Shown here one piece after another: positions 1 to 6,543 of a stretch of DNA of 6,712 nucleotides. The stretch is taken from contig CANRMU010000052.1 of the NCBI GenBank assembly GCA_947631895.1, positions 1-6,712 on the forward strand. Reading direction: 5' to 3'. The notes under the pieces were generated by a model. That model saw only the letters and a list, made by a program, of their open reading frames with translations. It was not told the DNA's origin and ran no database searches. The position numbers and the translations under genes were made by a program. This DNA comes from an uncultured Bacilli bacterium (GTDB lineage Bacteria; Bacillota_I; Bacilli_A; RF39; UBA660). Each line of letters begins with the position of its first letter. Within the stretch, counting starts at the first letter, position 1.

Positions 1-1
1 G

Positions 2-151
2 ATTTTAAATACTGAAAAAAAGATGTCTTACAATGAAGGTCAAAATGACAGTAAACTTGAAATTGCTAAAAGTTTATCACAGCAACAGATTAATATTGAT
101 GTCATATCTAAAGCTACTGGTTTAAGTAATGATGAAATTCTAAAATTATAA
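2..151 (+). CDS. C-terminal end of an Rpn-like PD-(D/E)XK nuclease/transposase family protein (5' partial)
   Basis: An open frame enters from the left edge and ends at TAA 149-151, giving 49 codons. The visible tail has a polar EGQNDSKLEIAK stretch, then a short helix and a helix-turn segment ISKATGLSNDEILKL. This layout (Gly/Gln-rich linker, K-EIAK-L helix, then ATGLS-EEI-KL) is typical of the C-terminus of Rpn-family recombination-promoting nucleases/putative transposases in Firmicutes. The catalytic nuclease core would lie outside the window, so activity cannot be judged. An ATG at 23 could in principle start a tiny ORF, but a gene running in from the left is more likely. It converges on the minus-strand operon and shares its terminator. 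The family call is inferred from the tail alone; similar tails also occur in other proteins. Confidence 0.6.
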   Translation: MLNTEKKMSYNEGQNDSKLEIAKSLSQQQINIDVISKATGLSNDEILKL

Positions 152-195
152 TAATTAAAAAAACAATTCAAATATTCGAATTGCTTTTTAATTAT
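151..195. terminator. Bidirectional intrinsic terminator between convergent genes
   Basis: The core stem is CAATTC (164-169) paired with GAATTG (178-183) around an 8-base loop. It is extended outward by the A-run 157-163 against T-run 185-189 and by AATT 153-156 against AATT 190-193, with one A:C mismatch and one bulged A. Read on the minus strand, the stem is followed by seven T; read on the plus strand, by C and five T. It can therefore end the operon from the right and the partial gene from the left. The plus-strand stop (149-151) and the minus-strand stop (188-190) both lie at or in the hairpin, so the 36-bp intergenic space is entirely terminator. Confidence 0.8.
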
Positions 196-598
196 TGTTT
201 AATAAATTTTCATCATTATGAATAATACTTTTTAAAATATTATATTGTTCATTGCTTATATTTTCTTTATAAATTTGAAGTGAATTATTATTACTATTAT
301 TAAAAATATTATTAATAAAATCATTAACTTTTTGCATATTTGTATCTGAAAATTTAATTTTATATTTATTTGTAATTGGTGGACAAGGAGCTTTGATACA
401 CTCTACTTGTTCTTCACTATAAACGATTACTTCTTTATTTTTTTTATAAATATCATAAGTATTAGCATTTTCTTCATATTTCAAATTATAATCATAATTA
501 TTTTTTATATCTTTACTAATAAACAAACTTACTCCTATTCCAATAATTATTCCTAAAATAACTATAGTAATAATTGTAACTATCAATTTTTTCTTCAT
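188..598 (-). CDS. Small membrane-anchored protein with a CIKAPCPP motif, function unknown
   Basis: This is a 136-residue protein. Residues 1-4 are MKKK, followed by a hydrophobic helix of about residues 5-27 with no lipobox cysteine, so it is probably a single-pass N-in anchor or uncleaved signal with the rest outside the cell. The outer part is charged and Asn-rich. It has one distinctive element, VECIKAPCPPI, in which C67 and C72 are the only cysteines and could form a disulfide or bind a metal. I recognise similar C-x-x-A-P-C-P motifs in small secreted bacterial proteins but cannot name the family. The start is well supported: GGAGG (603-607) lies four bases before ATG, and the ATG overlaps the truB stop as ATGA. 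It is the last gene of the operon, and its stop lies inside the terminator stem. It is not a usual member of the nusA-infB cluster. The coding call is firm; no function is assigned. Confidence 0.8.
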   Translation of the reverse strand: MKKKLIVTIITIVILGIIIGIGVSLFISKDIKNNYDYNLKYEENANTYDIYKKNKEVIVYSEEQVECIKAPCPPITNKYKIKFSDTNMQKVNDFINNIFNNSNNNSLQIYKENISNEQYNILKSIIHNDENLLNNN

Positions 599-1440
599 AA
601 TACCTCCGAATTAATTTTAAAAACTATTCTATATAGATTTTGATTTTTTTGATAAATTGCTATTTTCTTTTTATTAAAGCTAACAAAAACAAATTCATCA
701 TGACAATTTAATTTTAACATATTACCATTATTAACTTTTTTTAATTGTTCTTCATCAATGTTAATAACTGGATAATTAAAAATCTTATCAACAGTTATTA
801 ACATTTTTTCATTTATATCTTTTAATTTATGACAATATTCAATCATAAAATTTCCTTGTTTTATTCTTCTTAAATCGGTCATTACCCCATAAGTATTTAA
901 TTTACTAGCAAGATCATTTATTAAACTTCTAATATAGGTTCCTTTACTAACTAAGGCTTTAAAAGTAATTGTATCATCTAAAATGTTAATTATTTCTAAT
1001 TTCTTAATTAAGACTTCTTTTTTAGGAAGAGTTATTTCAATGTTTTCTCTAGCATACTCATAAAGTTTTTTGCCATTTACTTTAACTGCTGAGTATAAAG
1101 GAACTTCTTGAATATATTTTTTAGGAAAATTAGCAAAAACTTCTTTAATTTCTTCAGGACTTATTTTTACTTTTTCTTCTTTTAAAATATTACCAGTAAT
1201 ATCTAGAGTATCCGTTAAAATACCTAATTTCATAGTGGCGATATATTCTTTTTCCATGCTTGTAAGTAAAGATGTTAATTTAGTATAATTTCCTAAACAT
1301 ACAACTAAAATGCCTGTGGCAAGTGGATCTAGTGTTCCCGTATGTCCAACTTTTTTAGTGTTAAACATTTTACTTATTTCGTTAACAACATCACGACTAG
1401 TCATACCCTTTTCTTTATCAACTAATAATATTCCGTTCAT
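595..1440 (-). CDS. truB: tRNA pseudouridine(55) synthase TruB
   Basis: TruB isomerises uridine 55 in the T-loop of most tRNAs to pseudouridine in the cytoplasm. The 281-residue product is of normal length for Firmicutes. It starts with MNGILLVDKEKGMTS, the conserved N-terminal motif. The catalytic aspartate is D38 in GHTGTLDPLATG. The YSAVKVNGKKLYEYAR motif (116-131) supplies the active-site tyrosine region. KGTYIRSLINDLA (166-178) and LRRIKQGNF (190-198) complete the catalytic domain. The last 55 or so residues fit the small C-terminal RNA-binding domain. It follows rbfA after 32 bp, the longest gap in the operon, which contains a hairpin with a T-run, so truB may be expressed at a lower level than rbfA. 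The ribosome binding site is weak (AAAAGATGTGA). Its TGA stop overlaps the next ATG. Confidence 0.97.
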   Translation of the reverse strand: MNGILLVDKEKGMTSRDVVNEISKMFNTKKVGHTGTLDPLATGILVVCLGNYTKLTSLLTSMEKEYIATMKLGILTDTLDITGNILKEEKVKISPEEIKEVFANFPKKYIQEVPLYSAVKVNGKKLYEYARENIEITLPKKEVLIKKLEIINILDDTITFKALVSKGTYIRSLINDLASKLNTYGVMTDLRRIKQGNFMIEYCHKLKDINEKMLITVDKIFNYPVINIDEEQLKKVNNGNMLKLNCHDEFVFVSFNKKKIAIYQKNQNLYRIVFKINSEVL

Positions 1441-1457
1441 TATTTCACATCTTTTCT

Positions 1458-1481
1458 AAAAAAAACAGTATATTACTGTTT
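1458..1481 (-). terminator. Hairpin plus T-run between rbfA and truB: possible attenuator
   Basis: On the minus strand AAACAGTA (1481-1474) can pair with TACTGTTT (1470-1463) around a 3-base loop, a perfect 8-bp stem followed by five more T (eight in a row counting the stem). This is intrinsic-terminator geometry, but only two of the eight pairs are G:C, so any termination is likely partial. The stem overlaps the last codons and stop of rbfA. It could instead protect the 3' end of an rbfA message. Function is inferred from shape only. Confidence 0.4.
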
Positions 1482-1826
1482 ATTTTCTTTTTCATGAATT
1501 TCTTTTATTTTGCTTTCAATTGTATTACCATAAGATATTGATTCATCATAAAGAAATTTTAATTTAGGCATTAATCTTATATCAACAAGATTAGTTATTT
1601 CTTTTCTAATATAAGAACTTGCTTCATCCATTTCCTTTTCAAGTTGTTTTGCATCTAAATTAGATAAAGAAGTAAAATATACTTTCGCATAAGATAAATC
1701 ATTTGAAGTATCAACTGCTGTAATGGTAATGTTTTTTAATAATTCATCATTTGCTTCATGGGCTACTACTTCACTTATGGCTCTTAATAGTTGTTCGTTA
1801 ATTCTTTTAATTTTTATACTACTCAT
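1473..1826 (-). CDS. rbfA: Ribosome-binding factor A (30S maturation)
   Basis: RbfA binds the immature 30S subunit near 16S rRNA helix 1 and assists late maturation and cold adaptation. The 117-residue product matches the family length and its single KH-like domain. Visible signatures are RINEQLLRAISEVV near the N-terminus, TAVDTSNDLSYAKVYFTSL (about 36-54, the conserved DLs-AkVY strand), and RLMPKLKFLYDESISYGNTIE (84-104, matching the R-xP-L-F-xDeS-xyG-xIe motif). It ends in a lysine/glutamate-rich tail. The ATG overlaps the infB stop by four bases (ATGA), implying translational coupling to IF2. A GGTGGA element in the infB end is the likely ribosome binding site. Confidence 0.97.
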   Translation of the reverse strand: MSSIKIKRINEQLLRAISEVVAHEANDELLKNITITAVDTSNDLSYAKVYFTSLSNLDAKQLEKEMDEASSYIRKEITNLVDIRLMPKLKFLYDESISYGNTIESKIKEIHEKENKQ

Positions 1827-3931
1827 CTTTTTACTTCCACCATTTCATATATTTCTAATTTATCATTTTCTTTAATATCACTAAAGTTTTCAAAAGTAAC
1901 GCCGCATTCAAAACCTTTTTTAACTTCTTTAACGGTATCTTTTTCTCTTTGAACAGAAGCAATAGTACCATCATAAATAACTATTTCATCACGAATAACT
2001 CTTACCTTCGCGCCATTTTTAACAACACCATCAGTTATATAAATTCCAGCAATTTTACCAACTTTTGAGAAAGTAAATATTTTTCTAATCTCAGCATTAC
2101 CAATAATTTTTTCTTCAAATTCAGGGTCAAGCATTCCTTTCATAGCAAGTTCCATATCTTCAATTACTTTATAAATAATCGTATATAATCTAATTTCAAC
2201 ATTATATTCTTTAGCAATATCTTTAGTAATATTTGAAGGACTAACATTAAAACCAATAATAATGGCATTAGAAGCATTAGCTAAAACAACATCACTTTCG
2301 GTAATAGTTCCAATACCACTTCTAATAACTTTAACTCTAACACCTTCAATATCAATTTTTTCTAGAGCTGATTTAACAGCCTCTTCACTACCTTTAACAT
2401 CCGTTTTTAATACAACATTAATTTCTTTTTGACCAGCATTAATTTTAGCAAATAAATCATCTAAAGATACAACTTCTTTTTTATTTTGTTTTAATTTAGC
2501 ATCACTTGCTCTTTTACTAGCAACTGATTTTGCTTCACTTTCCGTTTCAAAGGCCATGAATTTATCGCCGGCACTTGGATTTTCCGAAATACCCGTTATT
2601 TCTACTGGTGTTGATGGTCCAGCTTCAACAATTGCTTGTCCTAAATCATCTTTCATTGTTCTTACTTTACCAAAGAAAGTTCCAACTACAATTGGGTCTC
2701 CTAATCTTAAAGTACCATTTTGGATTAAAAGTGAAGCAACTCCCCCAATATTTTTATCCATTTTACTTTCAATAACGGTTCCAATTGCATATCTATTAGG
2801 ATTAGCTTTATAACCATTTACTTCACTAATCGTTTGAATAGTTTCTAAAAGTAAATCAATACCTTCTCCAGTATGGGCAGAGATATTAACGAATGGAACA
2901 TCGCCACCCCAAGCTTCTGGAGTAATACCATTATTTGCCATTTCTTCCATAACTCTTTCAATATTAACATTTGGTTTATCAATTTTATTTATTGCAACAA
3001 TAATTGGTACATTGGCACTTTTAGCATGATCAATGGCTTCTTTAGTTTGAGGCATTACCCCATCATCAGCCGCGACAATTATAATAACAATATCAGTAAT
3101 TGATGCTCCTCTTGCTCTCATTTGAGTAAAAGCGGCATGACCAGGAGTATCAATAAAGGTTATTTTTTGATTATTATGAGTTATTTGATAAGCCCCAATT
3201 GCTTGAGTAATTCCTCCAAATTCGGTATCAACAACTTTACTATTTCTAATATAATCTAAAAGCGTTGTTTTACCATGGTCAACATGACCCATAATTGTTA
3301 CAACGGCAGGCCTTGGTTCTAAATCACTTTCATTATCAATAATTTCAAATTCTTCAAAATTACTAATATCTTGAGTTTCTTCTCTTTTTAAAGTATACCC
3401 ATAATCTAACGCCACAATAGAAGCATTATCAAAATCAATAGTTTGATTTAAATTAACCATTAAACCTAAAGTCATTAACTTCTTAATAATATCCGTTCCA
3501 CTAATCTTAAGTAAGTTAGCTAAATCCATAACACTCATACCTTCTTTATAAGGTAAAACATTATCTTCACTTTTATTACTCATTAATTTTTCTTTATGCT
3601 TATACATTTCTTTTCTTTTGTTATTGTACTCTGCTTTACTATTTTCAAGTTCACTACGTTTTTTTAATTTTTGTTTCTTAGTTTCAGGATACATTGAATG
3701 GACATTAGTACTAGCTACTAAATCTTCTACTACTTCATCAATACTATCCTCATCTTCATAAGATGCTTCACTATCACTACTAATTAAATTAGTCGCAAAA
3801 TCTAAGTTAATAACATCATCATCAGATAAAACTGAATCAGCATTTTTAGCAGGAATTCCTAAAGTTTCACATTTCTTTAATATTTCGGCAACAGAAAAGT
3901 TTACACTTAACGCATATTCTTTAACAGTCAT
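1823..3931 (-). CDS. infB: Translation initiation factor IF-2
   Basis: IF2 is the GTPase that binds initiator fMet-tRNA on the 30S subunit and promotes 50S joining. Numbered from the start chosen here (702 residues), there is an IF2_N domain at about 1-45, a charged linker to about 125, and a second IF2_N domain at about 130-180. The G domain carries GHVDHGKT (215-222), GGIT (239-242), DTPGH (261-265), NKID (315-318) and SAHTGEG (351-357). Domains II, III and IV follow, with SGIGTITESDV and the final FECGVTFENFSDIKENDKLE. Length is normal for Firmicutes. The frame also has an ATG at 3940, three codons earlier, but AAAGGA would directly abut that ATG; the same AAAGGA lies eight bases before the ATG at 3931, which is preferred. 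It follows rnpM directly, without the ylxQ gene that separates them in Bacillus, and its TGA overlaps the rbfA ATG. Confidence 0.97.
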   Translation of the reverse strand: MTVKEYALSVNFSVAEILKKCETLGIPAKNADSVLSDDDVINLDFATNLISSDSEASYEDEDSIDEVVEDLVASTNVHSMYPETKKQKLKKRSELENSKAEYNNKRKEMYKHKEKLMSNKSEDNVLPYKEGMSVMDLANLLKISGTDIIKKLMTLGLMVNLNQTIDFDNASIVALDYGYTLKREETQDISNFEEFEIIDNESDLEPRPAVVTIMGHVDHGKTTLLDYIRNSKVVDTEFGGITQAIGAYQITHNNQKITFIDTPGHAAFTQMRARGASITDIVIIIVAADDGVMPQTKEAIDHAKSANVPIIVAINKIDKPNVNIERVMEEMANNGITPEAWGGDVPFVNISAHTGEGIDLLLETIQTISEVNGYKANPNRYAIGTVIESKMDKNIGGVASLLIQNGTLRLGDPIVVGTFFGKVRTMKDDLGQAIVEAGPSTPVEITGISENPSAGDKFMAFETESEAKSVASKRASDAKLKQNKKEVVSLDDLFAKINAGQKEINVVLKTDVKGSEEAVKSALEKIDIEGVRVKVIRSGIGTITESDVVLANASNAIIIGFNVSPSNITKDIAKEYNVEIRLYTIIYKVIEDMELAMKGMLDPEFEEKIIGNAEIRKIFTFSKVGKIAGIYITDGVVKNGAKVRVIRDEIVIYDGTIASVQREKDTVKEVKKGFECGVTFENFSDIKENDKLEIYEMVEVKR

Positions 3932-3939
3932 CTTAACCA

Positions 3940-3945
3940 TCCTTT
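3940..3945 (-). promoter_or_regulatory. infB ribosome binding site that decides the start
   Basis: AAAGGA on the minus strand ends eight bases before the ATG at 3931, normal Shine-Dalgarno spacing, and runs directly into the upstream in-frame ATG at 3940, leaving no spacing there. This favours MTVKEYALSV as the true N-terminus of IF2 over MVKMTVKEYA. Confidence 0.65.
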
Positions 3946-3948
3946 CTT

Positions 3949-4212
3949 TTATTTTTCTAACATTTTAAACAATTCTTCATATATACTATCAGGTACTTCT
4001 ACTTCTAAAGTCCTATCTAGTATTTTATTTTTTTTAGCTTTTTTTATTACTTCTTCATTTAATTTAATATAAGACCCTCTTCCATTAAGTTTACCACTTT
4101 CATCAATTACTACTTCTTTTAAAGGAGTTCTTACTATTCTAACTAATTCTTTTTTTTCACATTTTTCTTTTGTTACAACACAAGTCCGCATTGGTATTTT
4201 TTTAACTTTCAT
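3949..4212 (-). CDS. rnpM: RnpM/YlxR family RNA-binding protein (DUF448)
   Basis: YlxR-family proteins are small RNA-binding proteins of the nusA-infB operon. The Bacillus member has been reported to bind RNase P RNA and modulate its activity, hence RnpM. The 87-residue product shows the family pattern: P-RTCVVTKEK near the N-terminus (residues 7-17), KKELVRIVRT (20-29), a VVIDESGKLNGRGSYIKL core (34-51) containing the GRGsYi hallmark, and a basic helix KKAKKNKIL (57-65). The start has a strong AGGAGG (4218-4223) five bases upstream, overlapping the stop of the preceding gene. It lies between the DHH phosphoesterase gene and infB; the usual ylxQ partner is absent. Confidence 0.93.
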   Translation of the reverse strand: MKVKKIPMRTCVVTKEKCEKKELVRIVRTPLKEVVIDESGKLNGRGSYIKLNEEVIKKAKKNKILDRTLEVEVPDSIYEELFKMLEK

Positions 4213-4217
4213 AAATA

Positions 4218-4224
4218 CCTCCTA
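4218..4224 (-). promoter_or_regulatory. Ribosome binding site of rnpM fused to the upstream stop codon
   Basis: On the minus strand the sequence TAGGAGG holds the TAG stop of the DHH gene (4224-4222) and a perfect AGGAGG (4223-4218), five bases before the rnpM ATG. A ribosome terminating on the DHH gene covers the rnpM initiation site, so termination-reinitiation coupling is likely. Confidence 0.75.
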
Positions 4225-5139
4225 ATTTAAAAATTTTTTAATTATTTTTCTTTCATTTTCTTTATTTAATGGACAAGACGATGCTTTATCATGTCCTCCA
4301 CCATTAAATTCAACAGCAATACTTTTTACTTCAACATCATTATTAATACTTCTAAAGGAAATTGTTTCATTATCTACAGCCATAAATATTAAGATATCAC
4401 AATTTTTATTATCTCTTAATTTATCTGATAAGCTATTACGATAATTATAAAGACCATAAACAATTCCATAATTTATTTTATCTATTTTTTTATAAATAAT
4501 TCTATTCATTAAATTATCTAAATATTTTTGTTCTTCTTCTAATTGTTCTCTAATCCATTTTTCTTCTTCTTCGGTATATTTAAAATGACGAGATACAAAA
4601 TCTAATTTTTCTATAAAGTGATTTAGATAGCCAATAGTTCCTAATTTATGTAATAAAGTTTCTAAATGATAGGCATCTAAATTATTAACTTCCTTCCATT
4701 TCCATGTATCATGTAAATTTGTTAATTCTACAAATTCTTTTAATGTTTTATCTGGAAATATTAAAGCCCAATGTTCTTTTAAGTAATCATAAAATAATTT
4801 TGCTGCGCATTTATCTAAATTAATATTTACAAAAGAATAATCTTTCTCCTTAGTTTTTTCTAAATTAGATACATGATGATCAATTATTATTATTTTATTT
4901 TTTAATTTTTCATTATTTGAAATTTTATCTAGTAAATCAATACTTGGACATAAGTCAGTTATAAAAATTTTTTCATAATTTAAATCTTCTTCATTATTAA
5001 TAAATTCATTTAATTTATAATCTAAATCTGAAACATTTTTACATAAAGTATAATCTACTTCATCAAAACTTTTTTTACATAAAATTATACATCCTAATCC
5101 ATCAGGATCAGCTTGATGGGAAAATATTTTTATTGGCAT
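4222..5139 (-). CDS. DHH/DHHA1 family phosphoesterase, NrnB-like
   Basis: This 305-residue protein has all the DHH phosphoesterase motifs. Motif I is FSHQADPDGLGC, with H8, D11 and D13. Motif II is FITDL, with D62. Motif III is the name-giving IIIIDHHVSN (D87, H88, H89), and motif IV is LHDTWKW with D144. A charged helical linker (about 180-215) leads to a DHHA1 domain containing SFRSINNDVEVKSIA and the substrate-binding loop NGGGHDKASSC (279-289). The N-terminal SH-D-DG-GC form and LITDL-like strand resemble NrnB/YorK-type oligoribonucleases more than NrnA or GdpP. The likely reaction is Mn-dependent hydrolysis of short RNA or dinucleotides in the cytoplasm; the substrate cannot be read from sequence. 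No membrane, PAS or GGDEF part is present. It starts 10 bp after nusA with AGGGGTGA as ribosome binding site overlapping the nusA stop, so it is an integral operon member. It is not a standard gene at this place. Confidence 0.88.
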   Translation of the reverse strand: MPIKIFSHQADPDGLGCIILCKKSFDEVDYTLCKNVSDLDYKLNEFINNEEDLNYEKIFITDLCPSIDLLDKISNNEKLKNKIIIIDHHVSNLEKTKEKDYSFVNINLDKCAAKLFYDYLKEHWALIFPDKTLKEFVELTNLHDTWKWKEVNNLDAYHLETLLHKLGTIGYLNHFIEKLDFVSRHFKYTEEEEKWIREQLEEEQKYLDNLMNRIIYKKIDKINYGIVYGLYNYRNSLSDKLRDNKNCDILIFMAVDNETISFRSINNDVEVKSIAVEFNGGGHDKASSCPLNKENERKIIKKFLN

Positions 5140-5149
5140 TTAATCACCC

Positions 5150-6265
5150 CTATTCTCGATTGCCTTCTTCGTTTATTTCTTTTAAACTTTTAACTTCAAT
5201 ATGATATTTAGTTAATTTACTTGCTAATTTGATATTGGAATGTTTTTTACCAATAGCAAGTGATAAATTATCATCAGTTACAATTGCTAAAGCTTCTTTT
5301 TTCATTGGGTCAAGAATATTTACGGTAACATTTTTAGCAGGTGATAAAGCATTAGCAATAAATTTTTCTTTATCTTCTGTATATAATACTAAATCTACTT
5401 TCTCGCCATTTAATTCTTTTAGGATATTTCCGATTCGACTTCCATTAGCCCCAATACAAGAACCAATAGCATCAACATGTTCATCGTTTGAATAAACGGC
5501 TACTTTACTTCTAACTCCTGGTTCTCTTACAACGGAATATAAAACGATGGTTCCATCAGCAAGTTCCGGAATTTCGGTTTCAAATAGGCGTCTTACAAAA
5601 CCATAATGTTTTCTTGAACATAGGATAAGTGGTCCTTTAGTAGTTTCTTCAACTTTCGTAATATAAACTTTAATTGAAGTTCCCATTTTAACAACTTCCC
5701 CAGGTATCATTTCTGATTTTGGAAGTATTCCTCTTGATTTACCTAAATCAACATAGTAGTTTTTAGCATCTTCCATTGCAAGTAGGCCAACCATCATTTC
5801 ACCGGCTTTATCATGAAATTCTTCCATGATAACAGCTTTTTCAGCTTCTCTTATTTTTTGCGTTAAAACTTGTTTAGCTGCACCTGCTGCAAGACGACCA
5901 AAATCTTGAGGCGTTACTTCTTGTTCAATTGTTTCACCTACTTTAATATCCGGAACCATTTCTTTAGCATCTTCTAAAAGTATTTGGGCATCAACATTTA
6001 TCTCAGGTGGAACTTTAATAGTATTGCCATCTTCTCCAACTTCTTCATGACCATCATCATAATCATCAACAACAACATAATAAGTATATACTTTAATATC
6101 TCCTGTATCAGGATTAATTTTTACTTTAACATTTGTCTTAGAATTAAAATTCTTTTTATAAGCACTTGCTAAAGCATTTTCCATTGCACTTAAAACAACT
6201 TCTTTACTAATATGTTTTTCTTCAATAATATGATCTAGTGCTTTAATAAATTCTTTTGCATTCAT
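5150..6265 (-). CDS. nusA: Transcription termination/antitermination factor NusA
   Basis: NusA binds RNA polymerase near the RNA exit channel and promotes pausing and intrinsic termination. The 371-residue protein has the usual short Firmicute architecture. The N-terminal polymerase-binding domain (about 1-130) ends in VTPQDFGRLAAGAAKQVLTQKIREAE, with an acidic insert around 67-90 (DDYDDGHEEVGEDG). An S1 domain (about 135-205) ends in LILCSRKHYGFVRRLFE. KH1 (about 230-310) has VAVYSNDEHVDAIGSCIG and an intact GANG loop (272-275). KH2 (about 312-360) has LSLAIGKKHSNIKLASKL. The KH2 loop reads GKKH (339-342) where GKxG is expected, followed by K instead of R in the xNxrLA part. There is no C-terminal acidic repeat. 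It starts 3 bp after rimP; the rimP end encodes the AGAGG ribosome binding site. Confidence 0.97.
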   Translation of the reverse strand: MNAKEFIKALDHIIEEKHISKEVVLSAMENALASAYKKNFNSKTNVKVKINPDTGDIKVYTYYVVVDDYDDGHEEVGEDGNTIKVPPEINVDAQILLEDAKEMVPDIKVGETIEQEVTPQDFGRLAAGAAKQVLTQKIREAEKAVIMEEFHDKAGEMMVGLLAMEDAKNYYVDLGKSRGILPKSEMIPGEVVKMGTSIKVYITKVEETTKGPLILCSRKHYGFVRRLFETEIPELADGTIVLYSVVREPGVRSKVAVYSNDEHVDAIGSCIGANGSRIGNILKELNGEKVDLVLYTEDKEKFIANALSPAKNVTVNILDPMKKEALAIVTDDNLSLAIGKKHSNIKLASKLTKYHIEVKSLKEINEEGNRE

Positions 6266-6268
6266 AAT

Positions 6269-6520
6269 TTAACCTCTTTCCTTACTTAATACATCTAAAA
6301 TGTATGAATCACTTATTAAATCTAATTCATCTAAAATAGGATTAATAATATTAGTTGCTTCTACTACAGTATCTAAATCTAATCCACTTTCCCTATCTAA
6401 GATAATTCTTAAGAAATAATAATTTCCCTCTTTTTCATAAGTTATTTCATCAACAACTATTTTTAAAGGTTCTAACTTAGGCTCAATAGCCTTTTTAATC
6501 TCTTCTAAAATTAATTCCAT
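6269..6520 (-). CDS. rimP: RimP, N-terminal domain only (30S maturation factor)
   Basis: RimP binds the free 30S subunit and helps assemble its head around S12 and S19. The family is normally about 150 residues: an alpha/beta N-terminal domain and an SH3-like C-terminal domain. This product has only 83. It shows the N-terminal domain pattern VVDEITYEKEGNYYFLRIILDRESGLDLDTVVEATNIINPILDE-D-I in order, then SYILDVLSKERG and a stop, exactly where the conserved Y-LEVSSPG-dRPL junction should lead into the second domain. Nusa begins three bases later, so no room remains for the missing part in any frame. The start ATG at 6520 has GGATGTGA three bases upstream. It is first in the operon next to nusA, which supports the identity. 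It could be a functional minimal RimP or a degenerate remnant whose 3' end is kept because it supplies the nusA ribosome binding site. Confidence 0.82.
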   Translation of the reverse strand: MELILEEIKKAIEPKLEPLKIVVDEITYEKEGNYYFLRIILDRESGLDLDTVVEATNIINPILDELDLISDSYILDVLSKERG

Positions 6521-6543
6521 AACTCACATCCATTCATTAATAA

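Noticed and set aside
595..1826. Use of the Mycoplasma code (TGA as tryptophan)
   Set aside because: TGA ends both infB and truB in ATGA overlaps, and the tryptophans checked in IF2 and the DHH protein are encoded by TGG.
2556..3103. Plus-strand open frames of 66-85 codons opposite infB
   Set aside because: They lie antisense to the conserved GTPase and middle domains of IF2, have low-complexity products, no supporting family pattern and no clear ribosome binding site.
5229..6172. Plus-strand open frames opposite nusA
   Set aside because: They are shadows of NusA codons; the products are rich in Ile, Asn and Phe without recognisable motifs.
6266..6300. Frameshift explaining the short RimP
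   Set aside because: nusA starts three bases after the rimP stop, so there is no hidden sequence that could encode the second domain in another frame.
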